Shown: positions 39,734-50,683, numbered from the stretch's first letter. The stretch: DNA of 64,000 nt from Serratia ureilytica (GCF_013375155.1 NZ_JABXOF010000008.1:124001-188000); one strand, 5' to 3'. Notes: generated by a model from the sequence alone, not told the origin. Numbers and translations: made by a program.

Positions 39734-41098
39734 GTGAACGATAATTCAATGACCCCGCAGGAGCGCCGCGCCACCTGGGGATTGGGCACCGTGTTCTCCC
39801 TGCGCATGCTCGGCATGTTTATGGTATTGCCGGTGTTGACCACCTACGGCATGGCGCTCAACGGCGCCAGCGAAGCGCTGATCGGCATCGCCATCGGCAT
39901 TTACGGCCTGGCGCAGGCGGTGTTCCAGATCCCGTTCGGCCTGGTGTCCGATCGCATCGGCCGCAAGCCGCTGATCGTCGGCGGCCTGCTGATCTTTGCC
40001 CTCGGTAGCGTGATCGCCGCCGTCACTGACTCTATCTGGGGCGTGATCCTCGGCCGCGCGTTGCAAGGCTCCGGCGCCATCGCCGCCGCGGTAATGGCGC
40101 TGCTCTCCGATCTGACCCGCGAGCAGAACCGCACCAAAGCGATGGCGTTTATCGGCGTCAGCTTCGGCATCACCTTCGCCATCGCCATGGTTCTGGGCCC
40201 TATCATCACTCACGCCTTGGGCTTGCACGCGCTGTTCTGGATGATCGCCGTGCTGGCGCTGGCCGGCATCGTCATCACCCTGGCAGTGGTGCCTTCCGCC
40301 GACACCCATCTGCTGAACCGCGAGTCCAGCATCGTGCGCGGCAGCTTCCGCAAAGTGCTGAGCAACTCGCGCCTGTTGAAACTCAACTTCGGCATCATGT
40401 GTCTGCACATTCTGCTGATGTCGAGCTTCGTGGCGCTGCCGCTGGCGATGGAAAAAGCCGGGCTGGCGGCCAGCGAACACTGGATCGTCTACTTGGTGAC
40501 CATGCTGGTGTCGTTCGCCGCCGTGGTGCCGTTCATTATCTATGCCGAGAAATATCGCCGCATGAAGCAGGTGTTTATGGGCTGCGTGGCGGTACTGTTC
40601 TGCGCCGAAGTGCTGCTGTGGCTCTCCGGCGCTCATCTATGGGGCATCATCGCCGGCGTGCAGCTGTTCTTTATGGCCTTCAACGTGATGGAAGCCATCC
40701 TGCCTTCGCTGATCAGCAAAGAATCGCCGGCCGGCTACAAGGGCACCGCGATGGGGGTGTACTCCACCAGCCAGTTTATCGGCGTGGCGATCGGCGGCAG
40801 CCTCGGCGGCTGGCTGTACGGTTTGCAGGGGGCAGGCTTGGTGTTTATCGCCGGCGCGGTATTGGCCGCCGTCTGGTTCCTGGTCAGCAGCACCATGAAA
40901 GAGCCGCCGTATGTCAGCAGCCTGCGCATTACGCTGTCGGAACTGGCGGTGAAGGATTCAGCGCTGGAAAGCCGCCTGAAGGCGCAGCCCGGCGTGGCCG
41001 AGGCGATCGTCGTGCCGGAAGAGCGCAGCGCCTACGTCAAGGTGGATACCAAGCAGACCAATCGCGGTCAGTTGGAAGCGCTGGTCAATTCGCTGTAA
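39734..41098 (+). CDS. yajR: Major facilitator transporter YajR with C-terminal YAM domain
   Basis: 454-residue MFS transporter: twelve membrane segments with motif A (GLVSDRIGRKPLIVGG, about 65-80) and a C-terminal soluble YAM domain with a ferredoxin-like fold (about 385-454, ending VNSL). It is close to E. coli YajR. Substrate unknown. I chose GTG 39734 (VNDNSMTPQERRATWG) because GAGG lies 6 nt upstream and it matches the E. coli start MNDYKMTPGERR; ATG 39749 is the alternative. Confidence 0.93.
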   Translation: MNDNSMTPQERRATWGLGTVFSLRMLGMFMVLPVLTTYGMALNGASEALIGIAIGIYGLAQAVFQIPFGLVSDRIGRKPLIVGGLLIFALGSVIAAVTDSIWGVILGRALQGSGAIAAAVMALLSDLTREQNRTKAMAFIGVSFGITFAIAMVLGPIITHALGLHALFWMIAVLALAGIVITLAVVPSADTHLLNRESSIVRGSFRKVLSNSRLLKLNFGIMCLHILLMSSFVALPLAMEKAGLAASEHWIVYLVTMLVSFAAVVPFIIYAEKYRRMKQVFMGCVAVLFCAEVLLWLSGAHLWGIIAGVQLFFMAFNVMEAILPSLISKESPAGYKGTAMGVYSTSQFIGVAIGGSLGGWLYGLQGAGLVFIAGAVLAAVWFLVSSTMKEPPYVSSLRITLSELAVKDSALESRLKAQPGVAEAIVVPEERSAYVKVDTKQTNRGQLEALVNSL

Positions 41099-41124
41099 AA
41101 AATCAGGGCCGGCAATGCCGGCCC
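41095..41124 (-). terminator. Terminator of yajQ
   Basis: Read leftward: GGGCCGGCA and TGCCGGCCC form a near-continuous palindrome (41106-41124) followed by TGATTTTTT. Between convergent yajR and yajQ. Confidence 0.82.
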
Positions 41125-41132
41125 CGTCGAGA

Positions 41133-41624
41133 TTAATCGCGGAAGTTCTTGAACTGGAACGGCTGGCCCAGATCGCCGCCGCGCACCAGCGCCATCACGC
41201 TCTGCAAGTCGTCGCGTGACTTGCCGGTCACCCGCACTTCTTCGCCCTGGATCTGCGCCTGCACCTTCAGCTTGCTGTCTTTGATCAGCTTGACGATTTT
41301 CTTCGCCACGCTGGTTTCAATCCCCTGCTTCAGCTTGGCTTCCACGCTGTAGGTTTTACCGCTGTGGGTAAACTCTTCCGGGATCTCCAGCGCGGCGCCG
41401 TCGATGCTGCGCTTGCTCAGCTTTTCGCGCAGAATGTCGAGCAGCTGCTGCACCTGAAAATCAGACTCGGTGGCAACCTTGATGCTTTGATTCTTCTCGT
41501 TTAGCTCAAAGCTGGCCGGCACGTTGCGAAAATCCCAGCGGGTGCCGAGATCGCGGGTGGCGTTCTCAACGGCGTTACGCACTTCCTGCATATCAATTTC
41601 GGAAACGATGTCGAAAGATGGCAT
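41133..41624 (-). CDS. yajQ: YajQ family nucleotide-binding protein
   Basis: 163-residue YajQ protein with two RNP-like domains, starting [22 protein letters not shown]. Members bind nucleotides and tRNA, and in Xanthomonas and Pseudomonas bind cyclic di-GMP to control virulence. Start ATG 41624 has AGGAGG 7 nt upstream. Single-gene unit convergent with yajR and divergent from panE. Confidence 0.95.
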   Translation of the reverse strand: MPSFDIVSEIDMQEVRNAVENATRDLGTRWDFRNVPASFELNEKNQSIKVATESDFQVQQLLDILREKLSKRSIDGAALEIPEEFTHSGKTYSVEAKLKQGIETSVAKKIVKLIKDSKLKVQAQIQGEEVRVTGKSRDDLQSVMALVRGGDLGQPFQFKNFRD

Positions 41625-41806
41625 ACTTCTTCCTCCTGAATGAGTGCCTAATAGCTTAGGCGATTTTGATGCCGAGCATGATAACCGCTTTGCCGCCTCA
41701 GACAAAATCTGCTGAACGCACGCAGGGATAGCGCTTCAGGCTGCCATAAAGCCTATAGTTAGATCACGGTAATTGAGCGGTATTCCCGTGTTTCCAAGGA
41801 GACTGA

Positions 41807-42718
41807 ATGAAAATAACCATTCTTGGTTGCGGCGCGCTCGGACAACTGTGGCTCTCCCGGCTGTATCAGCAGGGCCACGATGTACAGGGATGGCTAAGAG
41901 TGCCGCAGCCTTTTTGCGCCGTGAACGTGATAGAGCCGGAAGGCGTCTCGTTTAATCGCAATTTGCCCACCAACGATCCGGAGCACCTCGCGCAAAGCGA
42001 GCTGCTGCTGGTGACGCTGAAAGCCTGGCAGGTATCCAGCGCGGTCAGCGCGCTGTTGCCGAAGCTGAGCCCCCGCTGCGCCATCTTGCTGCTGCACAAC
42101 GGCATGGGCACTCAGGAAGAGCTGCCGCCGAACGGCCAGCCCATCTTGCAGGGCACCACCACCCACGCCGCGCGCCACGAAGGCAGCACCATTATCCACG
42201 TCGCCACCGGCATCACCCACATCGGCCCCACCTCACCGGCCGCCCAGCACCTCAGCCACCTGGCGGAAGTGCTGCATCAGGCGCTGCCCGACGTCGCCTG
42301 GCACAACAACATCGCCTCGGCCAACTGGCGCAAGCTGGCGGTCAACTGCGTGATCAACCCGCTGACGGCGCTGTACGGCTGCCGCAACGGCGATCTGCAG
42401 CGCTACCCGGAGCAGATCGAAGCGCTGTGTCGTGAAGTCGCCAGCGTGATGGCCATGGAGGGTTACCACACCTCCTGCGAAGGCCTGATGCAATACGTGA
42501 TGGACGTGATCCACAGCACCGCCGACAACGTTTCGTCGATGCTGCAGGATATCCGCAGCCAGCGGCATACCGAGATCGACTACATCACCGGCTACCTGCT
42601 GCGCCGCGCGCGCAGCCACGGCCTCACGCTGCCGGAGAATGCGCGGCTGTTTGAATTGATTAAACGAAAGGAAAATGAATATGAGCGTATCGGCGCTGGT
42701 CTGCCTGGCACTTGGTAG
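41807..42718 (+). CDS. panE: 2-dehydropantoate 2-reductase PanE
   Basis: NADPH-dependent ketopantoate reductase of pantothenate synthesis, 303 residues. N-terminal Rossmann motif GCGALGQLW (7-15) and the catalytic lysine segment [17 protein letters not shown] are present. AAGGAG upstream of ATG. Its end overlaps yajL by 44 nt (38 nt from the second Met). Confidence 0.95.
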   Translation: MKITILGCGALGQLWLSRLYQQGHDVQGWLRVPQPFCAVNVIEPEGVSFNRNLPTNDPEHLAQSELLLVTLKAWQVSSAVSALLPKLSPRCAILLLHNGMGTQEELPPNGQPILQGTTTHAARHEGSTIIHVATGITHIGPTSPAAQHLSHLAEVLHQALPDVAWHNNIASANWRKLAVNCVINPLTALYGCRNGDLQRYPEQIEALCREVASVMAMEGYHTSCEGLMQYVMDVIHSTADNVSSMLQDIRSQRHTEIDYITGYLLRRARSHGLTLPENARLFELIKRKENEYERIGAGLPGTW

Positions 42719-43271
42719 CGAAGAAACCGAAGCCGTCACCACCATCGATCTGCTGGTGCGGGCGGGCGTTAAAGTCACTACCGCCAGCGTCGCCGGCGAC
42801 GGCGAGCTGACTATCGTTTGTTCGCGCGGCGTCAAGCTGCTGGCCGACGCGCCGCTGGTGGCGATCGTCGATGAGCCTTTCGACGCCATCGTGCTGCCCG
42901 GCGGCCTGCAGGGGGCGGAATGCTTCCGCGACAGTCCGCTGCTGGTGGAAAAAGTGCGGCAGATGCATCTGCAGGGCCACATCGTCGCCGCCATCTGCGC
43001 GGCCCCGGCGCTGGTGTTGCAGCACCACGATCTGTTCCCGATCGGCAACATGACCGGTTTTCCGGGTTTGAAAGATCGGATACCGGCGGATAAATGGATG
43101 GAGCGCCGCGTGGTGTACGACGCGCGCGTCAACCTACTCACCAGCCAGGGGCCGGGCACCGCGATGGAGTTTGCGCTGAAGCTGATAGACCTGATGCTCG
43201 GCAAGGCCAAAGCGGCGGAGATCGCCGCGCAGCTGGTGCTGATCCCTGGGATGTACGATTTCCGCGACTGA
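42675..43271 (+). CDS. yajL: DJ-1/ThiJ family protein deglycase YajL
   Basis: 198 residues (196 from Met3) of the PfpI/DJ-1 fold. The nucleophile-elbow cysteine is in [11 protein letters not shown], at 106 when numbered from Met3, as in E. coli YajL. Reported roles are chaperone and repair of glyoxal-modified proteins under oxidative stress, the deglycase activity being debated. The gene overlaps panE in another frame, so the two are coupled. Confidence 0.95.
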   Translation: MNMSVSALVCLALGSEETEAVTTIDLLVRAGVKVTTASVAGDGELTIVCSRGVKLLADAPLVAIVDEPFDAIVLPGGLQGAECFRDSPLLVEKVRQMHLQGHIVAAICAAPALVLQHHDLFPIGNMTGFPGLKDRIPADKWMERRVVYDARVNLLTSQGPGTAMEFALKLIDLMLGKAKAAEIAAQLVLIPGMYDFRD

Positions 43272-43282
43272 GCGGCTTGCCG

Positions 43283-43313
43283 ATAAAAAAAGGGCTGAAC
43301 ACCGGTTCAGCCC
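43283..43313 (-). terminator. Terminator of thiI
   Basis: Read leftward: GGGCTGAACC-GGT-GTTCAGCCC followed by seven T residues (stem 43292-43313). Between convergent yajL and thiI. Confidence 0.9.
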
Positions 43314-43337
43314 CTCTCATTTACGCCGCTGCCCGCG

Positions 43338-44786
43338 TTACGGGCGATAAACCTTCACGTTGCTGAAGCCCTGCTCCAGCAGGTACAGCGCCTGCAGGCG
43401 GCTCATTACGCCGCGCTCGCAGTACAGCAGATAGGTTTTGCTCTGATCCAGATCGCCGAACTGGGTGCTCAGCTTATAGAACGGCAGCGCTTTCACTTCA
43501 ACCTGTTCCAGCTGCAACGGCTTCTCTTCCTGCTCGTCGTTGGAACGGATATCCAGGATCACCTCGTCGGCGCCGAAGGCCGCGACGGTTTCCACTTCGG
43601 TCACCTGCTCCTGCGCCTGCTCGGCGATGGAGCGAATATCGACGTTCTTCGCCTCGCTCACCACCCGATCGAGAATGCTGAAATCGAAGTGGCTTTCTTC
43701 CTCTTCAATCTTGGCCTTGACGGCTTTTACCGTCGGGCTCTTCGAAATCACGCCGCAGTATTCCGGCATGGTTTTGGCGAAGTCTTCGGTGCCGATTTCA
43801 CGCGCCAGTTTGATGATGTGCTCTTTATCGTGCGAGATCAGCGGACGCAGGATCAGCGTATCGGACGCATTGTCGATCAAGCGCAGGTTGGTCAGCGTCT
43901 GGCTGGACACCTGCCCCAGCGCTTCACCGGTTACCAGCGCCTGCACGCCGTAGCGTTCGGCCACTTGCGAAGCGGCGCGCACCATCATGCGCTTGAGCAC
44001 CACGCCCATCTGGCCGTCGTCGACTTTCTCCAGGATCTCGCCCACCACCGGCTCGAAGTCGATAGCGACGAAGCGCACCTTGTGCGAGCTGGCGAAACGG
44101 TTCCACAGATAGTGCGCCACCTGCTTCACGCCAATCTCATGCGCGGCGCCGCCCAGGTTAAAGAAGCAGAAGTGCACGCGGCAGCCGCGACGCATCAGCA
44201 TATAGCTGGACACGCCCGAGTCGAAACCGCCGGAAATCAGCGACATCACGTCTTCCTGAGTGCCGACCGGGTAACCACCGATGCCTTCGAGGCGGCGTTT
44301 AACCAGCATCAGCTTGTCGTCTTCGATCTCGAGGTTTACCGTGACCTGCGGGCGGGTCAGGTTAACGCGCGCGCTGTCGATATGCTGGTTCAGACCGCCG
44401 CCGACGTAGCGCTCCACGTCCTGCGAGTTGAACGCCTGCTTGCCGCGGCGCTTGACGCGCACGCAGAAGGTTTTGCCTTCCAGCTGGGCGCGGTAGGCTT
44501 CCAGCGTCTGCTCGAAGATGTGGTGGATATCGGTATAAGCGCGATCTTCCACTTCCAGAATATGGTGGATGCCGGGAATGCGCGTCAGCGCGTCGGCGAT
44601 GACCGGCCGCTGGTTTTCATCTTTGGCGCGAACTTCGATATGATCCCAGTGACGGACGACCGCCAGCGTTTCATCATACTGCTTCAGGACGTTGCGAATA
44701 TTGGTCGAGAGAATCTTGATAAAGCGCAAGCGCACAGATTGGCTCTTGATGGTGATTTCCGGGAACAATTTAATGATAAACTTCAT
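43338..44786 (-). CDS. thiI: tRNA 4-thiouridine sulfurtransferase ThiI
   Basis: Transfers sulfur from IscS to U8 of tRNA and to the thiazole of thiamin. 482 residues, as in E. coli: THUMP domain, PP-loop SGGFDS, and a C-terminal rhodanese domain (about 404-482) with the persulfide cysteine Cys456 ([11 protein letters not shown]). The rhodanese domain being present means both functions are possible. Divergent from xseB. Confidence 0.97.
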   Translation of the reverse strand: MKFIIKLFPEITIKSQSVRLRFIKILSTNIRNVLKQYDETLAVVRHWDHIEVRAKDENQRPVIADALTRIPGIHHILEVEDRAYTDIHHIFEQTLEAYRAQLEGKTFCVRVKRRGKQAFNSQDVERYVGGGLNQHIDSARVNLTRPQVTVNLEIEDDKLMLVKRRLEGIGGYPVGTQEDVMSLISGGFDSGVSSYMLMRRGCRVHFCFFNLGGAAHEIGVKQVAHYLWNRFASSHKVRFVAIDFEPVVGEILEKVDDGQMGVVLKRMMVRAASQVAERYGVQALVTGEALGQVSSQTLTNLRLIDNASDTLILRPLISHDKEHIIKLAREIGTEDFAKTMPEYCGVISKSPTVKAVKAKIEEEESHFDFSILDRVVSEAKNVDIRSIAEQAQEQVTEVETVAAFGADEVILDIRSNDEQEEKPLQLEQVEVKALPFYKLSTQFGDLDQSKTYLLYCERGVMSRLQALYLLEQGFSNVKVYRP

Positions 44787-44822
44787 GGCGGTCTTTGTTG
44801 TCAGATAAGAATTACGGCGCGG

Positions 44823-44831
44823 AGTATATCA
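44823..44831 (-). promoter_or_regulatory. Possible extended -10 promoter of thiI
   Basis: Read leftward: TGATATACT, an extended -10 (TGn TATACT), about 37 nt before the thiI start; no good -35. Confidence 0.4.
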
Positions 44832-44878
44832 CCATATCGCCGTGCTCTGCGCACAAAACCACACATGAGCGCCATGAT

Positions 44879-44907
44879 TTGCTAATCAAGATCCGCTAGG
44901 ATAGGCT
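44879..44907 (+). promoter_or_regulatory. Promoter of xseB-ispA-dxs
   Basis: TTGCTA (44879-44884), 17-nt spacer, TAGGCT (44902-44907), about 40 nt upstream of xseB. Confidence 0.5.
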
Positions 44908-44946
44908 CTGGCGCCACGGTTCACATGATGACGTAAAAAGAAAATT

Positions 44947-45210
44947 ATGCCGAAAAAACCAGCACAATCAGCCAGTACAGAGCAAACAGCCAGCTTTGAA
45001 AGCGCCCTCGGCGAGCTGGAAAGCATCGTGACGCGTCTGGAGTCGGGCGAACTGCCGCTGGAAGACGCGCTGAACGAATTCGAACGCGGCGTGCAGCTGG
45101 CGCGTCAAGGCCAGCAGAAACTGCAACAGGCGGAACAGCGTGTGCAGATCCTCCTTAACGACAGCGCCGACGACGCGGCGTTGGCGCCTTTCACACCGGA
45201 TACCGAGTAA
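44947..45210 (+). CDS. xseB: Exonuclease VII small subunit
   Basis: 87-residue small subunit of the single-strand DNA exonuclease VII; it wraps the large XseA subunit in a long helical rod. Conserved helices [26 protein letters not shown] and [22 protein letters not shown]. First gene of the xseB-ispA-dxs operon, ending 5 nt before ispA. Confidence 0.96.
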   Translation: MPKKPAQSASTEQTASFESALGELESIVTRLESGELPLEDALNEFERGVQLARQGQQKLQQAEQRVQILLNDSADDAALAPFTPDTE

Positions 45211-45215
45211 CCGAC

Positions 45216-46136
45216 ATGTCTGAGATCGTCCCATCGGCCGCTTTTGCCGATCAACTGCAGATTTTCCGCCGGCGCGCCGATCGCGCGCTGCTGGATTTCA
45301 TCGCCCCGCTGCCGTTCAACAACGGCAACATGGTGGCGGCGATGCGTCATGGCGCCTTACTGGGCGGCAAGCGCCTGCGCCCGTTCCTGGTGTACACCAC
45401 CGGCCAGATGTTCGGCGTATCGCTGACCAACCTGGACGCGCCGGCGGCGGCGGTGGAATGCATTCACGCCTACTCGCTGATCCACGACGATCTGCCGGCG
45501 ATGGACGACGACGATCTGCGCCGCGGCCAGCCGACCTGCCACATTAAATTCGGCGAAGCCAACGCGATCCTGGCCGGCGATGCGCTGCAAACGCTGGCGT
45601 TTTCGATCCTGGCCGATGCCGAAATGCCCGACGTGGCGCTGCGCGATCGGCTGGCGATGGTCTCCGAACTGGCGGCAGCCAGCGGCGTCGCCGGCATGTG
45701 CGGCGGCCAATCGCTGGATCTGGAGGCCGAAGGCAAGCGTGTCGATCTGCAGGCGCTGGAGCAGATCCACCGCCACAAAACCGGTGCGTTGATCCGTGCC
45801 GCGGTGCGTCTGGGCGCGCTGAGCGCCGGCGAAGCAGGACGAGCGGCGCTGCCGCAGTTGGATCGTTACGCCGCTGCGGTCGGCCTGGCGTTCCAGGTGC
45901 AGGATGACATTTTGGACGTTGTCGGCGAGACTGAAAAGATCGGCAAGCGCCAGGGAGCGGACCAACAACACGGAAAGAGTACCTACCCGGCGTTACTCGG
46001 GCTTGACAGCGCGAAAGCAAAAGCGTGGGATCTCTATCAGGAAGCATTAGCTGCATTAGACACTTTGGCAGCGCAATCTTATAACACAGCGCCATTGCGA
46101 GCGTTAGCCAGCTTCATTATTGAACGCGACAATTAA
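45216..46136 (+). CDS. ispA: Farnesyl diphosphate synthase
   Basis: Condenses DMAPP and IPP to farnesyl diphosphate for ubiquinone, undecaprenyl phosphate and heme O. 306 residues; first aspartate-rich motif DDLPAMDDDDLRRGQ and second motif QDDILD present. The E. coli protein is 299 residues. Sits between xseB and dxs in the conserved operon, so precursor and product enzymes are made together. Confidence 0.97.
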   Translation: MSEIVPSAAFADQLQIFRRRADRALLDFIAPLPFNNGNMVAAMRHGALLGGKRLRPFLVYTTGQMFGVSLTNLDAPAAAVECIHAYSLIHDDLPAMDDDDLRRGQPTCHIKFGEANAILAGDALQTLAFSILADAEMPDVALRDRLAMVSELAAASGVAGMCGGQSLDLEAEGKRVDLQALEQIHRHKTGALIRAAVRLGALSAGEAGRAALPQLDRYAAAVGLAFQVQDDILDVVGETEKIGKRQGADQQHGKSTYPALLGLDSAKAKAWDLYQEALAALDTLAAQSYNTAPLRALASFIIERDN

Positions 46137-46170
46137 CGTGTGACGTTAACTCCTCTGATATGAGTATCGA

Positions 46171-48036
46171 ATGAGTCTTGATATAGCCAAATACCCAACC
46201 CTGGCGCTAGCGGAAAACCCCGAGGAACTCCGCTCACTGCCCAAAGAGAGCTTGCCGAAGCTGTGCGATGAGCTGCGGCAATATCTGCTGAACAGCGTCA
46301 GTCGCTCCAGCGGCCACTTTGCCTCCGGGCTGGGTACCGTCGAACTGACGGTGGCGTTGCATTTCGTCTACAACACGCCGTTCGATCATCTGGTGTGGGA
46401 CGTCGGCCACCAGGCCTACCCGCACAAAATCCTGACCGGCCGCCGCGACCGGATCGCCACTATCCGGCAAAAGAACGGGTTGCACCCCTTCCCGTGGCGC
46501 GCCGAAAGCGAATACGACGTGCTGTCGGTCGGCCATTCGTCAACCTCGATCAGCGCCGGCCTCGGCATGGCGGTGGCGGCAGAGCGTGAAGGCAAAGGCC
46601 GCCGCACGGTGTGCGTGATCGGCGATGGCGCCATCACCGCCGGCATGGCGTTCGAAGCGATGAACCACGCCGGCGACATCAATCCGGACATGCTGGTGGT
46701 GCTGAACGACAACGAGATGTCGATCTCGGAAAACGTCGGCGCGCTGAACAACCATCTGGCACAGCTGCTGTCCGGCAAGCTTTACTCCACCCTGCGCGAA
46801 GGCGGCAAGAAAGTGCTGGCCGGCGTGCCGCCGATCAAGGAGCTGGTGAAACGCACCGAAGAGCACCTGAAAGGCATGGTGGTGCCGGGTACGCTGTTCG
46901 AAGAGCTGGGCTTCAACTACATCGGCCCGGTAGACGGGCACGACGTACAAGGCCTGGTCGCCACGTTGAAAAACATGCGCGATCTGAAAGGCCCGCAGCT
47001 GTTGCACATCATGACCAAGAAAGGCCGCGGTTACGCGCCGGCGGAGAAGGATCCGATCAGCTTCCACGCGGTGCCGAAGTTCGATCCCGCTAGCGGCACG
47101 CTGCCGAAAAGCGCCGGCGGTCTGCCGACCTATTCGAAAATCTTCGGCGACTGGCTGTGTGAAACCGCCGCCAAAGACAGCTCACTGATGGCAATCACGC
47201 CGGCGATGCGCGAAGGTTCCGGCATGGTGCAGTTCTCCCGCGACTATCCGCAGCAATATTTCGATGTGGCAATCGCCGAGCAGCACGCGGTCACCTTCGC
47301 CGCCGGGCTGGCGATCGGCGGCTACAAGCCGGTGGTGGCGATCTATTCCACCTTCCTGCAACGCGCCTACGATCAGCTGATCCATGACGTGGCGATCCAA
47401 AACCTGCCGGTGATGTTCGCCATCGATCGCGGCGGCATCGTCGGCGCCGACGGCCAGACCCACCAGGGGGCGTTCGATCTGTCGTTCATGCGCTGCATCC
47501 CGACCATGGTGATCATGACGCCGAGCGACGAAAACGAATGCCGCCAGATGCTGTATACCGGCTATCACTACAACGACGGCCCGAGCGCCGTGCGCTATCC
47601 GCGCGGCACCGGCACCGGCGCTGCGCTGGAGCCGCTCAGCCTGCTGCCGATCGGCAAAGGCGTGGTGCGCCGCCAGGGGGAAAAGATCGCCATTCTCAAC
47701 TTCGGCACCCTGCTGCCGGAGGCCGCTGCGGCGGCGGAAGCGCTCAACGCCACGCTGGTCGACATGCGCTTCGTCAAACCGCTGGACGAGCAGCTGGTGC
47801 TCGAACTGGCCGCCAGCCATGAAACGCTGGTCACGCTGGAAGAGAACGCCATCATGGGCGGCGCCGGCAGCGGCGTCAACGAACTGCTGATGGCCAAACG
47901 CCGTCCGGTGCCGGTGCTGAACCTCGGCCTGCCGGACAGCTTCGTCTCACAGGGCACCCAGGAAGAACTGCGCGCCGATCTGGGACTGGACGCCGCCGGC
48001 ATTCAGCGCCAAATCGAAACCTGGCTGGCGCAGTAA
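46171..48036 (+). CDS. dxs: 1-deoxy-D-xylulose-5-phosphate synthase
   Basis: Thiamin-diphosphate enzyme for the first step of the MEP isoprenoid pathway. 621 residues: the GDG cofactor motif [22 protein letters not shown], the N-terminal [16 protein letters not shown] with its active-site histidine, and the second half with [14 protein letters not shown] (catalytic Glu). Uses thiamin, whose maturation enzymes thiL and thiI are also in this window. Confidence 0.97.
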   Translation: MSLDIAKYPTLALAENPEELRSLPKESLPKLCDELRQYLLNSVSRSSGHFASGLGTVELTVALHFVYNTPFDHLVWDVGHQAYPHKILTGRRDRIATIRQKNGLHPFPWRAESEYDVLSVGHSSTSISAGLGMAVAAEREGKGRRTVCVIGDGAITAGMAFEAMNHAGDINPDMLVVLNDNEMSISENVGALNNHLAQLLSGKLYSTLREGGKKVLAGVPPIKELVKRTEEHLKGMVVPGTLFEELGFNYIGPVDGHDVQGLVATLKNMRDLKGPQLLHIMTKKGRGYAPAEKDPISFHAVPKFDPASGTLPKSAGGLPTYSKIFGDWLCETAAKDSSLMAITPAMREGSGMVQFSRDYPQQYFDVAIAEQHAVTFAAGLAIGGYKPVVAIYSTFLQRAYDQLIHDVAIQNLPVMFAIDRGGIVGADGQTHQGAFDLSFMRCIPTMVIMTPSDENECRQMLYTGYHYNDGPSAVRYPRGTGTGAALEPLSLLPIGKGVVRRQGEKIAILNFGTLLPEAAAAAEALNATLVDMRFVKPLDEQLVLELAASHETLVTLEENAIMGGAGSGVNELLMAKRRPVPVLNLGLPDSFVSQGTQEELRADLGLDAAGIQRQIETWLAQ

Positions 48037-48055
48037 TTCGCCACTCGCGCCTGAT

Positions 48056-48084
48056 AAAACGCCTCCGCCTTCGGGGGCGTTTTC
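48056..48084 (+). terminator. Hairpin after dxs
   Basis: AAAACGCC-(TCCGCCTTCGG)-GGGCGTTTT with a trailing T run; a terminator or attenuator between dxs and yajO. Confidence 0.75.
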
Positions 48085-48144
48085 ATTTCCGCCCTCCGGG
48101 ATCCGCGCTACAGTTACTGTCTGAGCTGTGAATGGGAGGCAAGC

Positions 48145-49119
48145 ATGAAATATCTCAAACTGGGCAACACCGATCTGAACGTCTCGCGCATCTGCCTGGG
48201 TTGCATGACCTACGGCGAACCGAGCCGCGGCAATCACGCCTGGACGCTGCCGGAAGAAAGCAGCCGCCCACTGTTGAAACAGGCGCTGGAAGCCGGCATC
48301 AACTTTTTCGACACCGCCAACAGCTATTCCGACGGCAGCAGCGAGGAGATCCTCGGCCGGGCGCTGCGCGACTATGCACGCCGCGAGGAGGTGGTGATCG
48401 CCACCAAGGTCTATTTCCCGCTGAGCAACCTAGAGCGCGGTTTGTCGCGCGCCAAGATCATGCAGTCCATCGATGACAGCCTGCGCCGTCTCGGCACCGA
48501 CTATGTCGATTTGCTGCAAATCCATCGCTGGGATTACGAAACGCCGCTGGAAGAGACGCTGGAAGCGCTGCACGACGTGGTGAAAGCCGGTAAGGCACGT
48601 TACATCGGCGCCTCTTCCATGTACGCCTGGCAGTTCGCCAAGGCGCTGTATACCGCCGATCTGCACGGCTGGACGCGCTTCGTCAGCATGCAGGATCAAT
48701 ACAACCTGATCCAGCGCGAAGAAGAGCGCGAGATGCACCCGCTGTGCGCCGCCGAAGGCATCGCCGTACTGCCGTGGAGCCCGCTGGCGCGCGGCCGCCT
48801 GACCCGCCCCTGGGGCGAAACCACCGCCCGCCTGGTCTCGGACCAGTTCGGCAAGAGTCTGTACGATGAAACCGAAGGCATCGACGCCATTATCGCCGAG
48901 CGCGTCGCCAGCCTGGCGGAGGAACGCGGCGTGCCACGCGCGCAGATCGCGCTGGCCTGGCTGCTGAACAAGCCGGCGGTCAGCGCGCCGATCGTTGGCG
49001 CGTCACGCAGCGAGCAGTTGGACGACGCCATTGCCGCGGTCGATTTGAGTTTGTCGCCGCAAGAGGTGGCGGAGTTGGAAACGGCTTACGTGCCGCATCG
49101 GGTGACGGGATTTGAATAA
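48145..49119 (+). CDS. yajO: Aldo/keto reductase YajO
   Basis: 324-residue NADPH aldo/keto reductase (TIM barrel). The catalytic tetrad is recognisable: Asp and Tyr in FFDTANSYSDGSSEE, Lys in VIATKVYF and His in LLQIHRWD. The C-terminal cofactor segment is APIVGASRSEQL. In E. coli, altered expression of yajO can supply DXP and bypass dxs, which fits its location directly after dxs. Convergent with pgpA. Confidence 0.94.
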   Translation: MKYLKLGNTDLNVSRICLGCMTYGEPSRGNHAWTLPEESSRPLLKQALEAGINFFDTANSYSDGSSEEILGRALRDYARREEVVIATKVYFPLSNLERGLSRAKIMQSIDDSLRRLGTDYVDLLQIHRWDYETPLEETLEALHDVVKAGKARYIGASSMYAWQFAKALYTADLHGWTRFVSMQDQYNLIQREEEREMHPLCAAEGIAVLPWSPLARGRLTRPWGETTARLVSDQFGKSLYDETEGIDAIIAERVASLAEERGVPRAQIALAWLLNKPAVSAPIVGASRSEQLDDAIAAVDLSLSPQEVAELETAYVPHRVTGFE

Positions 49120-49151
49120 GAAAAGCGGGCGCGAAGAACCGCGCCCGGCTG

Positions 49152-49646
49152 TCAGAACAGCCCGATCGGCCAGTGGTGCCCAATCAGGTAGATGATGCCC
49201 GCAGACAGCACGCCGGCGATGATATCGTCGACCATGATGCCCATGCCGCCATGCACATTGCGGTCAAACCAGCGGATCGGCCACGGCTTCCACATATCCA
49301 GAATGCGGAAGATGACGAAACCGGCGGCGACCCAGCGCCAATCGTTGACCGGCAGCGCCATCAGCGTGATCCACATGCCGACGAACTCATCCCAGACGAT
49401 GCTGCCGTGATCGTGCACCTTCATGTCTTTTGCCGTGCGGTGGCAAATATAGACGCCGATGCAAATGCTGAACATCACCGTCAGCGAGTAGAGCTGCCAC
49501 GGCAGTTGGATCAGCAGCAGCCAGAACGGGATCGCCGCCAGCGATCCCATGGTGCCCGGCATCACCGGTGACAAACCGCTGCCGAAACCGGTGGCCAGCA
49601 GGTGCCACGGATTGCTCATCCGCAGCCGACGCTTGGCTTCATCCAT
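49152..49646 (-). CDS. pgpA: Phosphatidylglycerophosphatase A
   Basis: Membrane phosphatase producing phosphatidylglycerol. 164 residues with several membrane segments; the PgpA motifs [25 protein letters not shown]-like [11 protein letters not shown] and the C-terminal MVDDIIAGV are seen. Start ATG 49646 ([14 protein letters not shown]) overlaps the thiL stop by 8 nt, so it is the last gene of the nusB-thiL-pgpA run. Confidence 0.95.
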   Translation of the reverse strand: MDEAKRRLRMSNPWHLLATGFGSGLSPVMPGTMGSLAAIPFWLLLIQLPWQLYSLTVMFSICIGVYICHRTAKDMKVHDHGSIVWDEFVGMWITLMALPVNDWRWVAAGFVIFRILDMWKPWPIRWFDRNVHGGMGIMVDDIIAGVLSAGIIYLIGHHWPIGLF

Positions 49647-50631
49647 GGGTGCCCGGCTCCGCGTTGAAATGATCGAACCCGGCCCAGTCCAGCACCACCG
49701 CCTCGTCGTTGCGGTAATAGCGAATGCCTTCAGACAGCGGGCCAATCTGGCCGATACAGGTGTAATCGGCCCCGAGGTGGCTCAGCGCCACGTCCAGCGC
49801 GCCGCGGTTGATCTCCGGCACGGTGAAGCACAGCTCGTAGTCTTCGCCGCCCGCCAGCGCCCAACGCAGCGCCTGTTCGGCATCGGCATGGCTGCTCAGC
49901 GCCTGCGACATCGGCAGCTCGTCCAGCACGATGCGCGCGCCGCAGTCGCTGGCCTTCAGGATGTGCTTCAGATCGGAAATCAGGCCGTCGGAAAGATCGA
50001 TTGCCGAGCTGGCCAGATCGCGCAGCGCCTGCCCCTGCAGCACCCGCGGCTGCGGACGCAGATGGCGAGCGACCAGATAATCGCGCGCCGCGCTATCCGT
50101 CACCGCCAGGCGATCCTGCAGGATCGCCAAACCGGCGGCGCTGTCGCCCAGCGTGCCGGTCACATAGATCCAGTCGCCGATGCGCGCGCCGCTGCGGCTC
50201 AACGCCCGGCCGGCCGGGATCAGCCCCTGAATGGTCAAGGTCATGCTCAGCGGGCCGCGCGTGGTATCGCCGCCGATCAGCTGCATGCCGTAATAATTGA
50301 GTTGATCGAACAGGCTGTCGCTGAACGCCTTCAGCCAGGGTTCGTTCACCTCCGGCAGCGTCAGGGCCAGCGAGAGCCACGCCGGATCGGCGCCCATCGC
50401 CGCCAGATCGCTCAGATTGACCGCCAGCGCTTTATACCCGAGATCGGCCGGATCGATGTCCGGCAGGAAGTGAATGCCCGCGACCAACGTATCGGTACTG
50501 ACGGCCACCAGCTGTTTTTCCGGCACTGCCAGCAGTGCGCAGTCATCTCCAATGCCCAACTGTACATCCCGGCGCACGCGCTTAAACCGGTCAAAATAGC
50601 GGGCAATGAGGTCAAATTCGCCGCATGCCAT
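49639..50631 (-). CDS. thiL: Thiamin-monophosphate kinase
   Basis: ATP-dependent kinase for the last step to thiamin diphosphate, the Dxs cofactor. 330 residues; N-terminal [10 protein letters not shown], metal-binding GIGDDCALL and [12 protein letters not shown], and [10 protein letters not shown] with [11 protein letters not shown] are diagnostic. Follows nusB after 52 nt that contain a hairpin. Confidence 0.96.
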   Translation of the reverse strand: MACGEFDLIARYFDRFKRVRRDVQLGIGDDCALLAVPEKQLVAVSTDTLVAGIHFLPDIDPADLGYKALAVNLSDLAAMGADPAWLSLALTLPEVNEPWLKAFSDSLFDQLNYYGMQLIGGDTTRGPLSMTLTIQGLIPAGRALSRSGARIGDWIYVTGTLGDSAAGLAILQDRLAVTDSAARDYLVARHLRPQPRVLQGQALRDLASSAIDLSDGLISDLKHILKASDCGARIVLDELPMSQALSSHADAEQALRWALAGGEDYELCFTVPEINRGALDVALSHLGADYTCIGQIGPLSEGIRYYRNDEAVVLDWAGFDHFNAEPGTHG

Positions 50632-50652
50632 ATCGATATTCCACTAGAAGAA

Positions 50653-50679
50653 ATTAAGGCCGGGAATGCCGGCCTTAAT
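50653..50679 (-). terminator. Hairpin between nusB and thiL
   Basis: ATTAAGGCCGG-GAATG-CCGGCCTTAAT, 11-bp perfect stem. Leftward it is followed by TTCTTC, a poor U-tract, so it may only partly terminate and allow thiL-pgpA expression from upstream. Confidence 0.65.
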
Positions 50680-50683
50680 GTTT

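Noticed and set aside
41106-50679. GGCCGGC palindromes at 41106 and 50653 considered as REP-type repeats
   Set aside because: Each sits directly after a gene and behaves like a terminator stem; flanks differ and they do not form clusters.
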